Below, one piece after another: positions 14,850-21,826 of a DNA stretch of 21,826 nucleotides; position 1 is the stretch's first letter; every line of letters begins with the position of its first letter. Origin of the DNA: JBIIUJ01 sp044340025. GTDB lineage: Bacteria; Pseudomonadota; Alphaproteobacteria; Caulobacterales; Aquidulcibacteraceae. Below the pieces are notes generated by a model. That model ran no database searches. It was given only the letters and a program-made list of their open reading frames with translations, and was not told the origin of the DNA. The stretch spans positions 1-21,826 of the forward strand of contig JBIIUJ010000032.1 in NCBI GenBank assembly GCA_044340025.1, written 5' to 3'. The translations under genes were made by a program, and so were the position numbers.

Positions 14850-15605
14850 CAGACCCCCATTGATAACCGGTCGGCCCCGATGATCCACGATCTGCCGAGG
14901 ACCGCAAAGCTCTGGTCTGTGAGAGACACACCACATGACGTGACGATCTGAAGACAGAGCCTTGACCGCACCTCACTGCATCGCAGACTTACCTCCCGCT
15001 GACAAAAAAGGCGGAGCCGTCGGTTGGAGTGTGCATAGTTTTAGAGAGAAGGGCTCAGCAATGAATGATATTCGCCTCCGAATGACTTTAGACAACGATT
15101 ATTCCAATGCGTTGGGCCGGGCAGTCTATGTATTTGCTACTCTTGAGTGGAATATTGTCTGGTGCGCCGAGCGCCTTCAGCCCGGCTTTCTCAAAAAAAT
15201 CAGAGGGCTAACAGCCGGACAAATAGGCACAGCTTTCATAAGCGTCGTCACCTCTATTCACGACAATGCGTTGCAGTCTGAAATCATGCCTCTCGCACTA
15301 CGCTTCCAAGATCTGGTTCGCCGCCGAAATTCTCTGCTCCACGGTAAACCATGCACCGCCCAAGATGGACTTCAACGTTTATTCGCTGAAGCAGTCGGGG
15401 TGTTCCACCTTTCCGACATCCATTCAATGGCCGACGACTTCGCGAGCTGCTCAATCGAGCTCAACAGACTTCTCCATGGCCCTCTAAGGGCCTGACCAAT
15501 CCAGAAACCTGATTTGAAAAATGACTTATGAGGTAACGCGGCAAGGAAGACCGATGTGCTCGGGATAGTCGATAGCTTCGCAACCTAAGGCTGTTGCGTG
15601 TCCTA
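14850..15605. mobile_element. 756-bp accessory islet inserted at the 3' end of pccB
   Basis: The interval lies between the two 136-bp copies of the pccB tail, so one copy plus this unique DNA (892 bp) looks inserted. Its composition is unlike its surroundings; for example, the first 60 bases of its gene are 27 G/C, against 48 of 60 in the neighbouring HTH-like gene. It contains one convincing gene (15061-15495). The 14850-15060 part has no clear ORF; one frame from 14850 is open for about 33 codons before a TGA and may be a remnant. The 15496-15605 part is AT-richer and empty. I see no integrase, transposase, terminal inverted repeats or tRNA. It could be a decayed or non-autonomous integrative element; a duplication followed by gene capture is the alternative. 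Confidence 0.55.
15061..15495 (+). CDS. Hypothetical protein with HEPN-like R-x4-H motif, carried by the islet
   Basis: The product is a 144-residue, probably all-helical, soluble protein. There is no signal peptide or clear membrane segment. RRRNSLLHGK (87-96) contains R89-x4-H94, followed by glycine, the pattern of the catalytic motif of HEPN ribonucleases. Conserved-looking blocks are ALGRAVYVFATLEWNIVW (17-34), PGFLKKIRGLTAGQIG (41-56) and a C-terminal helix ending LNRLLHG. HEPN proteins occur as toxins, abortive-infection effectors and CRISPR-associated RNases; some members keep the fold without activity. The ATG at 15061 has AAGGG about seven bases upstream; an in-frame start at 14962 is worse. 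Codon use is less GC-rich than its neighbours. No antitoxin-like partner is present. The function is a hypothesis from one short motif. Confidence 0.75.
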   Translation: MNDIRLRMTLDNDYSNALGRAVYVFATLEWNIVWCAERLQPGFLKKIRGLTAGQIGTAFISVVTSIHDNALQSEIMPLALRFQDLVRRRNSLLHGKPCTAQDGLQRLFAEAVGVFHLSDIHSMADDFASCSIELNRLLHGPLRA

Positions 15606-15741
15606 CCGCCCTCACAGCGGAATGTTGTCGTGCTTCTTCCAGGGGTTTTCCAGCACCTTGTTGCGCAGGGTGCGCAGCGCTTTCGCCACCCGGCGGCGGG
15701 TGGAGTGGGGCATGATCACTTCGTCGATATAGCCGCGCGAG
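15606..15741 (-). repeat. Right direct repeat: functional 3' end of pccB
   Basis: This is the intact-gene copy of the 136-bp duplication, covering the last 43 codons of pccB plus six bases after the stop. In this copy the variable codons are ACC, CTG and CGC, the common choices in this genome. The repeat begins immediately at the edge of the AT-richer islet DNA (TCCTA before CCGCCC), so the boundary is sharp on this side too. Confidence 0.92.
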
Positions 15742-17144
15742 GCGGCCACGAACGGGTTGGCGAAGCGCTCCTGATATTCGGCGGTGCGCGCGGCGATCTT
15801 GTCGGCGTCGCCGATATCGCCGCGGAAGATGATCTCCACCGCGCCCTTGGCGCCCATCACGGCGATTTCGGCGGTGGGCCAGGCATAGTTGACGTCGCCG
15901 CGGAGGTGCTTCGAGCTCATCACGTCATAGGCCCCGCCATAGGCCTTGCGCGTGATGACGGTCACTTTCGGCACGGTCGCTTCGGTATAGGCGAAGAGCA
16001 GCTTCGCGCCGTGCTTGATGAGCGCGCCATACTCCTGCTTGGTGCCCGGCATGAAGCCCGGCACGTCCACGAACGTCACGATGGGCAGTCCGAAGCAATC
16101 GCAAAAGCGTACGAAGCGGGCGGCCTTGCGGCTCGCGTCGATGTCGAGCACGCCGGCAAGGCTCATGGGCTGGTTGGCGACCACGCCCACGGGCCGGCCC
16201 TCGATCCGGGCGAAGCCGCACAGGATGTTCTTGCCGAAATCCTTGCCGATCTCGAAGAAGTCGCCCTCGTCCACGACCTTCTCGATCAGCTCCTTCATGT
16301 CGTAGGGGGTGTTGGGATTATCGGGGATGAGGCTGTCGAGGCTCGGCTCCAGCCGCTCGGGATCATCGTGGCTCGGCCGGACGGGCGGCTTGTCGCGGTT
16401 GGAGCCCGGGAGGAAATCGATCAGGCGGCGCACCTGCGCCAGCGCTTCGATATCATCTTCAAAGCTGCCGTCGGCGACGCCAGACTTGGCGGTGTGAACC
16501 TTGGCGCCGCCAAGTTCCTCGGCCGTCACCAACTCGTTCGTCACGGTCTTCACCACATCGGGACCGGTCACGAACATGTAGCTCGTGTCTTTCACCATGA
16601 AGATGAAGTCGGTCATGGCCGGGGAATAGACGTCGCCGCCGGCGCAAGGGCCCATGATGACGCTGATTTGCGGGATGACGCCCGAAGACAGCACATTCTC
16701 CACGAAGATGTCGGCATAGCCTGCAAGGCTGTCCACGCCTTCCTGAATGCGCGCGCCGCCGGCGTCGAACAGGCCGATCACCGGCGCGCCGTTGCGCGCG
16801 GCCATGCGCTGGACCTTCACGATCTTGGAGGCATGCGCCATGGACAGCGAGCCGCCGAAAACCGTGAAATCCTTGGAGAAAACATAAACGAGCCGGCCGT
16901 TGATCGTGCCGTGCCCCGTGATCACGCCATCGCCCGGCACGCGCTGGTCCGCCATGCCGAAATCGCTGCAGCGATGCTCGACGAACATGTCGTATTCTTC
17001 AAAGCTGCCGTCATCGAGCAGCGCTTCGATCCGCTCGCGGGCGGTGAGCTTGCCTTTGGCGTGCTGGCTGTCGATCCGCTTCTGGCCGCCGCCGAGGCGT
17101 GCCTGCGCGCGTTTGATCTCCAGCTTTTCGAGCACGTCCTTCAT
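15612..17144 (-). CDS. pccB: Propionyl-CoA carboxylase beta chain (carboxyltransferase)
   Basis: The 510-residue protein transfers CO2 from carboxybiotin to propionyl-CoA, giving methylmalonyl-CoA in the breakdown of odd-chain fatty acids and branched amino acids. The biotinylated alpha subunit is not in the window. N-terminal crotonase-like domain: KLTARERIEALLDDGSFEE (31-49), FSKDFTVFGGSLSMAHASKI, LFDAGGARIQEGVDSLAGY, IMGPCAGGDVYSPAMTDF and MFVTGPDVVKTVT. C-terminal domain: GVVANQPMSLAGVLDIDAS, FVDVPGFMPGTKQE and RKAYGGAYDVM with the oxyanion glycines. The ATG at 17144 follows GGGG; an upstream TTG at 17165 is less likely. Its last 43 codons are duplicated at 14714-14849. The propionyl (rather than acetyl or methylcrotonyl) call follows close overall likeness to PccB. 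Confidence 0.95.
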   Translation of the reverse strand: MKDVLEKLEIKRAQARLGGGQKRIDSQHAKGKLTARERIEALLDDGSFEEYDMFVEHRCSDFGMADQRVPGDGVITGHGTINGRLVYVFSKDFTVFGGSLSMAHASKIVKVQRMAARNGAPVIGLFDAGGARIQEGVDSLAGYADIFVENVLSSGVIPQISVIMGPCAGGDVYSPAMTDFIFMVKDTSYMFVTGPDVVKTVTNELVTAEELGGAKVHTAKSGVADGSFEDDIEALAQVRRLIDFLPGSNRDKPPVRPSHDDPERLEPSLDSLIPDNPNTPYDMKELIEKVVDEGDFFEIGKDFGKNILCGFARIEGRPVGVVANQPMSLAGVLDIDASRKAARFVRFCDCFGLPIVTFVDVPGFMPGTKQEYGALIKHGAKLLFAYTEATVPKVTVITRKAYGGAYDVMSSKHLRGDVNYAWPTAEIAVMGAKGAVEIIFRGDIGDADKIAARTAEYQERFANPFVAASRGYIDEVIMPHSTRRRVAKALRTLRNKVLENPWKKHDNIPL

Positions 17145-17251
17145 GGGATCCCCCGTATGGCGCAAAGGCGATGCGCGCTGCGGGCGGTCTTACGGGTGCG
17201 ACAAGGGCATGACAAGCAAGCGCGCCTGCGGCGCGAACGATGGCTCTGATC

Positions 17252-17713
17252 TCAGGCCAGACGCACTGCGGCAAGCGCTCCGGCGCCAGCCTTGGCCCGC
17301 TTGGCGAGCGCGGCATCCACATGCTCCAGCAGGGCCGCCGGCGTCACCGGCTTGGCGAGCACACGATCCACGCCAGCGGCGGCGGCCGCCTTCACGGTCG
17401 CCATGCTGGCATGGCCTGTCAGCAGCACGATCGGCATCCCGGAGATCGTCGGCTTGGGGTGCTTGCGGACTGCATGCACCAGATCGAGCCCGTCGAGCCG
17501 ATCCATCGCGAGGTCTGTGATCAGGAGATCGATACGCTTGTCGATGATCACGCCCAGCGCTTCGGCGCCATCGCTGGCCTGGATGGGCTTGGGAAAGCCT
17601 ACAGCGGTCAGGATCGTCTGCACGATCAGCCGCATGGCCGGCGTGTCGTCGACAATCAGGACCTGGGTGTCACGGATCAGGCGCTGCACAGGGAATCGCG
17701 TGGCTGCTTTCAC
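17252..17713 (-). CDS. Single-domain response regulator (CheY-like)
   Basis: The 153-residue protein consists of one receiver domain (about residues 16-138) with no output domain. The acidic pocket is D22/D23 (LIVDDTPAMR), the phosphoacceptor is D67 (LLITDLAMDRLDGLDL), the switch threonine is T99 (VLLTGHA) and the conserved lysine is K121 (LAKPVTP). It should take phosphate from a histidine kinase or phosphotransferase encoded elsewhere and act by protein contact. The start is taken at GTG 17713; no good ribosome-binding site precedes it, and an internal GTG (codon 9) is possible without harming the domain. It lies between the ATP12 and pccB genes on the same strand, 20 bp after the former. 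The partner kinase is not visible. Confidence 0.9.
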   Translation of the reverse strand: MKAATRFPVQRLIRDTQVLIVDDTPAMRLIVQTILTAVGFPKPIQASDGAEALGVIIDKRIDLLITDLAMDRLDGLDLVHAVRKHPKPTISGMPIVLLTGHASMATVKAAAAAGVDRVLAKPVTPAALLEHVDAALAKRAKAGAGALAAVRLA

Positions 17714-17733
17714 GCATCATTCGCGGTTTGGGG

Positions 17734-18453
17734 TTAGCGAATGGTAAGCGCGCGCATCCACAGCGCGAGCGCTGCAATCTCGGCCCTCAGAAGATCGCCG
17801 CGCCGGACGGCCTCCTCGTCGGCGCCCCAGACGTCGATCTGCCAGGCCTCCTCCAGAAACGCGCAGGTGTGGGCGGTCTCGGCGTCGAGCGCGCCCATCG
17901 CGAGCCCTAGCGCCAACACCGCAGAACCGGTCAGGCCCGCGCCATGAGCCATTGCAGTGAGCGCAAAATCATCCGCTGCGGCCGCCACACCCTCTAGGGC
18001 GGCGAGGCTGGCCTCGTCCTGGGCGACCGCCAGCGCGCTATCTGTGACGACGAGGTCCGCCCCCAGCGCGTTCCTGGCCCAGGCAAGCGGGGGATCCCAG
18101 AGCTGGCTCTGACGCGCCACAAGGCCGTGGGGCCGCGCGGCGCGATAACACAAGAGGTCTGTTTCCCCATAGGCGCGCACCTGCCCGATCAGCGCATCGC
18201 GCGTGTGCGGCGTGCGATCGATGGAGACATTGGCTAGCCGCGTCAGCGGCATGGCGGCGGGAACAATCTCTGCACCCTGCCCCGCCCATTCGGCAGCGAC
18301 CGCCTCTGCAAGCGCCGAGGTGGGAAGGCAGAGCGCAGCCTTTCCCGGCGTGCGCAACGGCCGACGATCCAGAAGCACGCCAAAGCCGCCCGCCGCGGGG
18401 GCGGTCTCGACCTCAGCATAAAAGCGGCGCAGCGGGGCGGCAGAGTGCGTCAT
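17734..18453 (-). CDS. ATP12-type F1-ATPase assembly chaperone
   Basis: The 239-residue protein is of the ATP12 family (PF07542). In mitochondria Atp12 binds the F1 alpha subunit before assembly; alphaproteobacteria carry the homologue. Signatures are RRFYAEVETA near the N-terminus, GGFGVLLDRRPLRTPGKA (22-39), VAAEWAGQG (52-60) and the central RAYGETDLLCYRA (about 93-105), followed by QSQLWDPPLAWA. The C-terminal part includes LEEAWQIDVWG. The ATG at 18453 gives the usual start; GGAG lies rather far upstream (about 14 bases), and an in-frame extension to 18525 would run into the divergent channel promoter. It is the first gene of a minus-strand run with the response regulator and pccB. Confidence 0.92.
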   Translation of the reverse strand: MTHSAAPLRRFYAEVETAPAAGGFGVLLDRRPLRTPGKAALCLPTSALAEAVAAEWAGQGAEIVPAAMPLTRLANVSIDRTPHTRDALIGQVRAYGETDLLCYRAARPHGLVARQSQLWDPPLAWARNALGADLVVTDSALAVAQDEASLAALEGVAAAADDFALTAMAHGAGLTGSAVLALGLAMGALDAETAHTCAFLEEAWQIDVWGADEEAVRRGDLLRAEIAALALWMRALTIR

Positions 18454-18536
18454 CGCGCAATCGCTACTCCGAAGCCGGGCCCGCGGCCAAGCCCGCCCTT
18501 GACGCATCACGGCTGGCGCAAGCACACAGCCCCGCG

Positions 18537-19346
18537 ATGAAAGCCCGCCTTGCCGCCCTCCTGGCCAACCCCCGAACCGAAGCCGCGATCACGGCGCTGA
18601 TCCTGCTCAATGCAGTCACGCTCGGGCTGGAAACCGTTCCCGCCGCCATGGCCGCGGCCGGGCCGCTGCTTGTGGCGGCTGACCGCACGCTGCTGGCCAT
18701 TTTCGTGATCGAACTCGCCGCGCGCCTTTATGTGCAGGGCGGGCGCTTTTTCCGGGATGGCTGGAACGTCTTTGATTTCACCATCATCGCCATCGCGCTT
18801 CTGCCTGCGAGCGGGCCGCTGTCGGTGCTGCGGGCGCTGCGTGTTCTGCGGGTGCTGCGGCTCATCACGGTCGTGCCCAGCCTGAAACGGGTCGTGGGGG
18901 CGATGATCGCCGCCTTGCCTGGAATGGGCTCGATCGTGCTTCTGCTCGGGCTGGTGGTTTATGTGTCGGCGGTGATGGCGACCAAGCTGTTTGCAGCCGA
19001 GTTTCCCACCCAGTTCGGCGATCTGGGACGAACCGCCTTCACCCTGTTCCAGCTCATGACGCTCGACGGCTGGTCGGGCGAAGTGGTGCGGCCGGTGATG
19101 GCCGAATACCCCTTGGCATGGATTTTCTTCGTGCCGTTCATCCTGATTTCGGCCTTCGTGGCGCTGAACCTTTTCATCGGCGTCGTGGTCAACGCCATGC
19201 AGGCCGAGGCCGAGCGCGAGAGCGAAACCGCCCGGGACGAGGAAGCCCGGCGCGACGCCGCGCTGGCCGAAGACGTGAAGGCGCTGCGGGCCGAGATCGC
19301 CGCCCTGCACGCCGCCCTGCGCGCGGCGGCGCCACGTTCTCCGTAA
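18537..19346 (+). CDS. One-domain voltage-gated cation channel (bacterial Nav/Cav type)
   Basis: The 269-residue inner-membrane protein has six segments and should work as a homotetramer. S1 is about 17-35, S2 about 45-66 and S3 about 75-90. S4 carries gating arginines every third residue (R99, R102, R105, R108), then K117. S5 is about 128-152. The pore helix and filter are FTLFQLMTLDGWSG (168-181), and S6 is about 193-220 with ALNLFIGVVVNAM. A C-terminal charged helix (about 222-262, heptad-like) should form the coiled-coil neck. The filter reads TLDGW where NaChBac and NavAb have TLESW, so ion preference may differ. The ATG at 18537 has no obvious ribosome-binding site and lies 83 bp from the divergent ATP12 start; a leaderless transcript is possible. 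Confidence 0.93.
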   Translation: MKARLAALLANPRTEAAITALILLNAVTLGLETVPAAMAAAGPLLVAADRTLLAIFVIELAARLYVQGGRFFRDGWNVFDFTIIAIALLPASGPLSVLRALRVLRVLRLITVVPSLKRVVGAMIAALPGMGSIVLLLGLVVYVSAVMATKLFAAEFPTQFGDLGRTAFTLFQLMTLDGWSGEVVRPVMAEYPLAWIFFVPFILISAFVALNLFIGVVVNAMQAEAERESETARDEEARRDAALAEDVKALRAEIAALHAALRAAAPRSP

Positions 19347-19407
19347 GTTCCGCGCGAATCCGCAGGCGTGATTCGCGCGCCGACTCAGCCCTTCCTAGTC
19401 TGCGCCC

Positions 19408-20886
19408 ATGGCAGACGGATCCTTCCCTTCCCCGGCCGCAGGGCCAGCGCCCGCGCCGCACAATCTCGACGCCGAGCAGGCCCTGCTTGGCGCGATCCTG
19501 TTCGACAATGAGGTGCTCAACCGGCTGGGCGCGCTGCTGGCGCCGTCGCACTTTTACGATCCGGTCCATGGCCGCCTCTTTTCAGCGATGCAGAAGGCGT
19601 TCGCGGTGGGCAAGCTCGCCGACGCGGTCACGTTGCGCGATCAGTTCGAGCGCGATGGCGGCCTGAGCGAGATCGGGGGGCCGGCCTATTTCGCCGAGCT
19701 GCTGACGCGGGCGGCCTCCACTGCTGCAGCCCTCGACTACGCCCACATCATCCTCGATCTTGCGATGCGCCGCGAACTGATCCGTCTTGGCGGAGAGATC
19801 GCAGAGGTCGCCGCCGACCCAGGCAGCGAGATCGATCCGGAGCGCCAGATCGAGCAGGCCGAGAAAAAGCTCTACGACCTTGCCGTCTCCGGCCAGATCG
19901 ACAAGGGCTGGATCACCTTCCCCAAGGCGGCCGCCCAGTCCATCGCGATGGCGGAGGCCGCCTACAAGATGGAGGGCCGGATCTCGGGCATCCCCACCGG
20001 CCTGACCGACCTCGATCGCAAGCTGGGCGGCCTGCACCGCTCCAACCTCCTCATTCTCGCGGGCCGTCCCTCGATGGGCAAAAGCGCGCTCGCCATGAAC
20101 ATCGCATTCAACGCCGCGCGCCGTTTTCGGGCCGAGCGGCAGGAGAACGGCAAGATGAAAACCGTCGACGGCGGCGTCGTCGGCTTCTTCTCGCTCGAAA
20201 TGTCGGCCGAACAGCTCGCGACCCGTCTGCTGGCGGATTACTCCGGCATCGCCTCGGACCGGCTCCGACGCGGCGACATCAAGCCCGCCGAATTCTCCCG
20301 CTTGCGCGAGGCGGCCGAGGAACTCGAGCGCCTGCCGCTTTATCTCGACGAGACCGGCGGCATCTCGCTGGCGGCCCTGTCGGCGCGCGCGCGCCGGCTC
20401 GCCCGCTCGCCCCAGGGGCTGGACCTGCTGGTGGTGGACTATCTCCAGCTTGTCACCGCCAGCAATCGCAAGAGCGAAGGCCGCGTGCAGGAGGTGAGCG
20501 AAATCACGCAGGGTCTCAAGGCTTTGGCCAAGGATCTGAACATCCCCGTGATTGCGCTCTCCCAGCTTTCCCGGCAGGTGGAAAACCGCGACGACAAGCG
20601 CCCTCAGCTCTCCGACCTGCGCGAGTCAGGCTCGATCGAGCAGGACGCCGACGTGGTGATGTTCGTCTATCGCGAGAGCTATTATCTGGAACGGCAGGAG
20701 CCCAAGCCCGGCACCGACGAACACTTCCAGTGGCAAACCGATATGGACCGGTTGGCCAAGCGCGGCGAAGTGATCATCGGCAAGCAGCGCCACGGCCCGA
20801 TCGGCAAGATCGAACTGGCCTTCGAGCCGGAACTGACCCGGTTTTCCGATCTTGCCCCGGATGGGCGCTATCCCGATCCGCGCTAA
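19408..20886 (+). CDS. dnaB: Replicative DNA helicase
   Basis: The 492-residue hexameric helicase unwinds the parental duplex at the replication fork. The N-terminal primase-interacting domain spans about 17-120 (NLDAEQALLGAIL onward), joined by a linker helix to the RecA-like domain. Walker A is AGRPSMGKSAL (218-228), motif H1a is GFFSLEMSAEQLATRLL, Walker B is LLVVDYLQLV (340-349, D344), H3 is VIALSQLSRQVENR, and the arginine-finger region is GKQRHGPIGKIEL. The insert RFRAERQENGKMKTVDGG (about 239-256) between the Walker A helix and the next strand is typical of alphaproteobacterial DnaB. The ATG at 19408 lacks a good ribosome-binding site but gives the family's N-terminus. It is followed after four bases by an outer-membrane protein gene rather than alr, which often follows dnaB in this class. 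Confidence 0.97.
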   Translation: MADGSFPSPAAGPAPAPHNLDAEQALLGAILFDNEVLNRLGALLAPSHFYDPVHGRLFSAMQKAFAVGKLADAVTLRDQFERDGGLSEIGGPAYFAELLTRAASTAAALDYAHIILDLAMRRELIRLGGEIAEVAADPGSEIDPERQIEQAEKKLYDLAVSGQIDKGWITFPKAAAQSIAMAEAAYKMEGRISGIPTGLTDLDRKLGGLHRSNLLILAGRPSMGKSALAMNIAFNAARRFRAERQENGKMKTVDGGVVGFFSLEMSAEQLATRLLADYSGIASDRLRRGDIKPAEFSRLREAAEELERLPLYLDETGGISLAALSARARRLARSPQGLDLLVVDYLQLVTASNRKSEGRVQEVSEITQGLKALAKDLNIPVIALSQLSRQVENRDDKRPQLSDLRESGSIEQDADVVMFVYRESYYLERQEPKPGTDEHFQWQTDMDRLAKRGEVIIGKQRHGPIGKIELAFEPELTRFSDLAPDGRYPDPR

Positions 20887-20890
20887 GCCG

Positions 20891-21604
20891 ATGGCGCAGC
20901 GCTGTGCGCGCCGCCCGCGAAAGGCGCGACAGACCGCGCAGGGCGCTCTGGCGGGCGCAGCTTTTTGCTGGATTTTGGCCACCCCGGCCCTGGCCAGCCA
21001 GAGCCCCTGGTCCGGGGCGGTGATCCTTCAGGCCGACATCCCGCTTGCGGGCGCTGTGGCCCCTGGCGCGGCGGGCTTCAGCAAGGCCTATGGGCCATCG
21101 CTGCTTGCCGCCGTCGAGCTTCAGCGCCGGACAGGCGAACAAGGCGAGGTCTTCATCGCGATCGCCCAGGCAAGCGCTAGGGGCGAAACCTTCGCTGCGG
21201 CTGGCGGCGCGCCAGCGAGCGCGCGGCTGACCAGCCTGCGCGCCGCGAGCCTCGAACTGGGCTATCGCCGCAGGCTTCTGGTCTTCTTCGCCGGGGTTCA
21301 GCCAAGCCTTGCGATCCGCGCAGGGCTGGTGCGGACCGATGCGATTGCGATGGCGCTGCGCCCGTCGCAGGCCGGCGCGGCGGCGACCTCGGCCGGCCTG
21401 ACGCGCGACACGACCGCGCTGATGCTGGGCGCCGAGCTGGGCCTTGCCTATCAGATCGGCCGGGCAAGCGAGATCAGCGCAGACATCGGCCTTCGGTATG
21501 CGGGGCCGCTCCTGCGCGACCGCAGCGCAGGGATTGGGGCTGGCGGCGGCCCAGACGGGCGGCTCAGCTTACCGGTCGGCGTGCGCCTGACGACCCGGTT
21601 CTGA
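20891..21604 (+). CDS. Predicted outer-membrane beta-barrel protein of unknown family
   Basis: The 237-residue protein starts at ATG 20891, four bases after the dnaB stop, suggesting translational coupling. Residues 1-38 form a signal peptide: a long arginine-rich n-region (RCARRPRKARQ), a hydrophobic core (ALAGAAFCWILA) and likely cleavage after TPALA. The mature protein shows alternating strands such as SAELGYRRRLLVFFAG-like and EISADIGLRYAGPL segments, and the last residue is phenylalanine (GVRLTTRF), the C-terminal signal for BAM-mediated insertion of barrels. I estimate eight or so strands. No specific family is recognised; it may be a small porin-like or structural surface protein. An upstream in-frame start at 20852 overlaps dnaB and would put 13 extra residues before the signal peptide. 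Confidence 0.75.
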   Translation: MAQRCARRPRKARQTAQGALAGAAFCWILATPALASQSPWSGAVILQADIPLAGAVAPGAAGFSKAYGPSLLAAVELQRRTGEQGEVFIAIAQASARGETFAAAGGAPASARLTSLRAASLELGYRRRLLVFFAGVQPSLAIRAGLVRTDAIAMALRPSQAGAAATSAGLTRDTTALMLGAELGLAYQIGRASEISADIGLRYAGPLLRDRSAGIGAGGGPDGRLSLPVGVRLTTRF

Positions 21605-21608
21605 AGGG

Positions 21609-21818
21609 ATGGCGCGCGCTCCCCGCCAAAGGCGCCAGCGATGGCGACCGAGCCGCAGGGATTGGGCGCTGGCGTTCTGGATCGTTGCGTTCGGGGCGCT
21701 GACGGCATTCGGGTCCATTCTGGCGCCGGAGCACACCGGTTTTGGCGCCGAAAAGGCGCCGATTTCGTCTAGAGCGGTTTGCGTTCAGTCTGCATCGTAC
21801 CCACAACTGGTGAAGTAG
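21609..21818 (+). CDS. Doubtful small ORF with one membrane segment
   Basis: The 69-codon frame starts four bases after the barrel-protein stop. It has a basic N-terminus (RQRRQRWRPSRRDW) and one likely transmembrane helix (WALAFWIVAFGALTAFGSIL, about 19-38), consistent with a small single-pass protein. Against it, the purine-rich GAAGGG is almost touching the ATG, and the last third reads through the inverted GGCGCC pair and the possible dispersed repeat near 21768. I do not recognise it. If it is not coding, the last 220 bases of the window hold no gene. Confidence 0.25.
   Translation: MARAPRQRRQRWRPSRRDWALAFWIVAFGALTAFGSILAPEHTGFGAEKAPISSRAVCVQSASYPQLVK
21768..21803. repeat. Possible dispersed intergenic repeat (TCTAGAGCGGTTT...)
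   Basis: TCTAGAGCGGTTTGCGTTCA at 21768-21787, followed by GTCTGCATCGTACC, resembles the short TAGAGCGGTTT-type sequences found many times between genes in some alphaproteobacteria. Only one copy is in this window, so repetition cannot be shown here and the call rests on recollection. Just before it, GGCGCC-GAAAA-GGCGCC (21744-21760) is a small hairpin that may act as a weak terminator. Confidence 0.3.
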
Positions 21819-21826
21819 TTTCGGCA

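Noticed and set aside
14720..14971. 83-codon minus-strand frame ending in the pccB C-terminus
   Set aside because: It is a chance fusion of islet sequence with the displaced gene tail, without a ribosome-binding site or a complete domain.
14962..15060. Upstream extension of the HEPN-like protein
   Set aside because: There is no ribosome-binding site at 14962, and the added residues are not similar in character; ATG 15061 has AAGGG at good spacing.
15594..17249. 551-codon open frame on the plus strand opposite pccB
   Set aside because: It is antisense to a fully conserved pccB and reflects GC-rich codon bias; its residues follow no known protein pattern.

Overview
The window is GC-rich chromosomal DNA from an alphaproteobacterium. 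It most resembles the Caulobacterales/Maricaulales (Hyphomonadaceae-like) side of the class, although the order is an inference. The class call rests on a TIGR02300 gene next to aroA/cmk/rpsA/ihfB, a trpBA-accD-folC cluster, an ATP12-type F1-ATPase chaperone, a type III ornithine decarboxylase and an AccD without zinc-ribbon cysteines. Most of the window is core metabolism and information processing.

Layout. At 1-953 (minus) is the start of an outer-membrane porin of the alginate-export type, cut by the window edge. A possibly structured leader precedes a PLP-dependent ornithine decarboxylase (1273-2469), which ends in a clear terminator. On the minus strand follow tRNA-Ala(GGC), a TIGR02300 zinc-ribbon protein and aroA. 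Divergent from aroA run cmk, rpsA (with terminator), ihfB and mscL. Next comes a compact, translationally coupled operon, trpB-trpA-accD-folC-thrB-rnhA, whose genes overlap or nearly abut. It links tryptophan synthase, the acetyl-CoA carboxylase beta subunit, folate polyglutamylation, threonine synthesis and RNase HI.

From 13.8 to 15.75 kb the window becomes accessory in character. A small HTH-like protein is preceded by an 11-bp-periodic repeat that could be an operator. Two copies of a hairpin-rich intergenic repeat follow. Then comes a 756-bp AT-richer islet bounded by a 136-bp direct repeat of the 3' end of pccB. The islet carries a 144-aa protein with an R-x4-H motif of the HEPN ribonuclease type. 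The displaced pccB tail differs from the intact gene at only four bases, all synonymous and clustered within 7 bp. This looks like a small, integrase-less relative of elements such as e14, which enter the 3' end of a housekeeping gene and supply a replacement end. It is the most interesting part of the window.

After the islet, pccB (propionyl-CoA carboxylase beta), a single-domain response regulator and the ATP12 chaperone gene lie on the minus strand. Divergent from these are a one-domain voltage-gated cation channel with an unusual TLDGW selectivity filter, dnaB, and a predicted outer-membrane beta-barrel protein. The last 220 bases hold at most one doubtful small ORF and a possible dispersed repeat.
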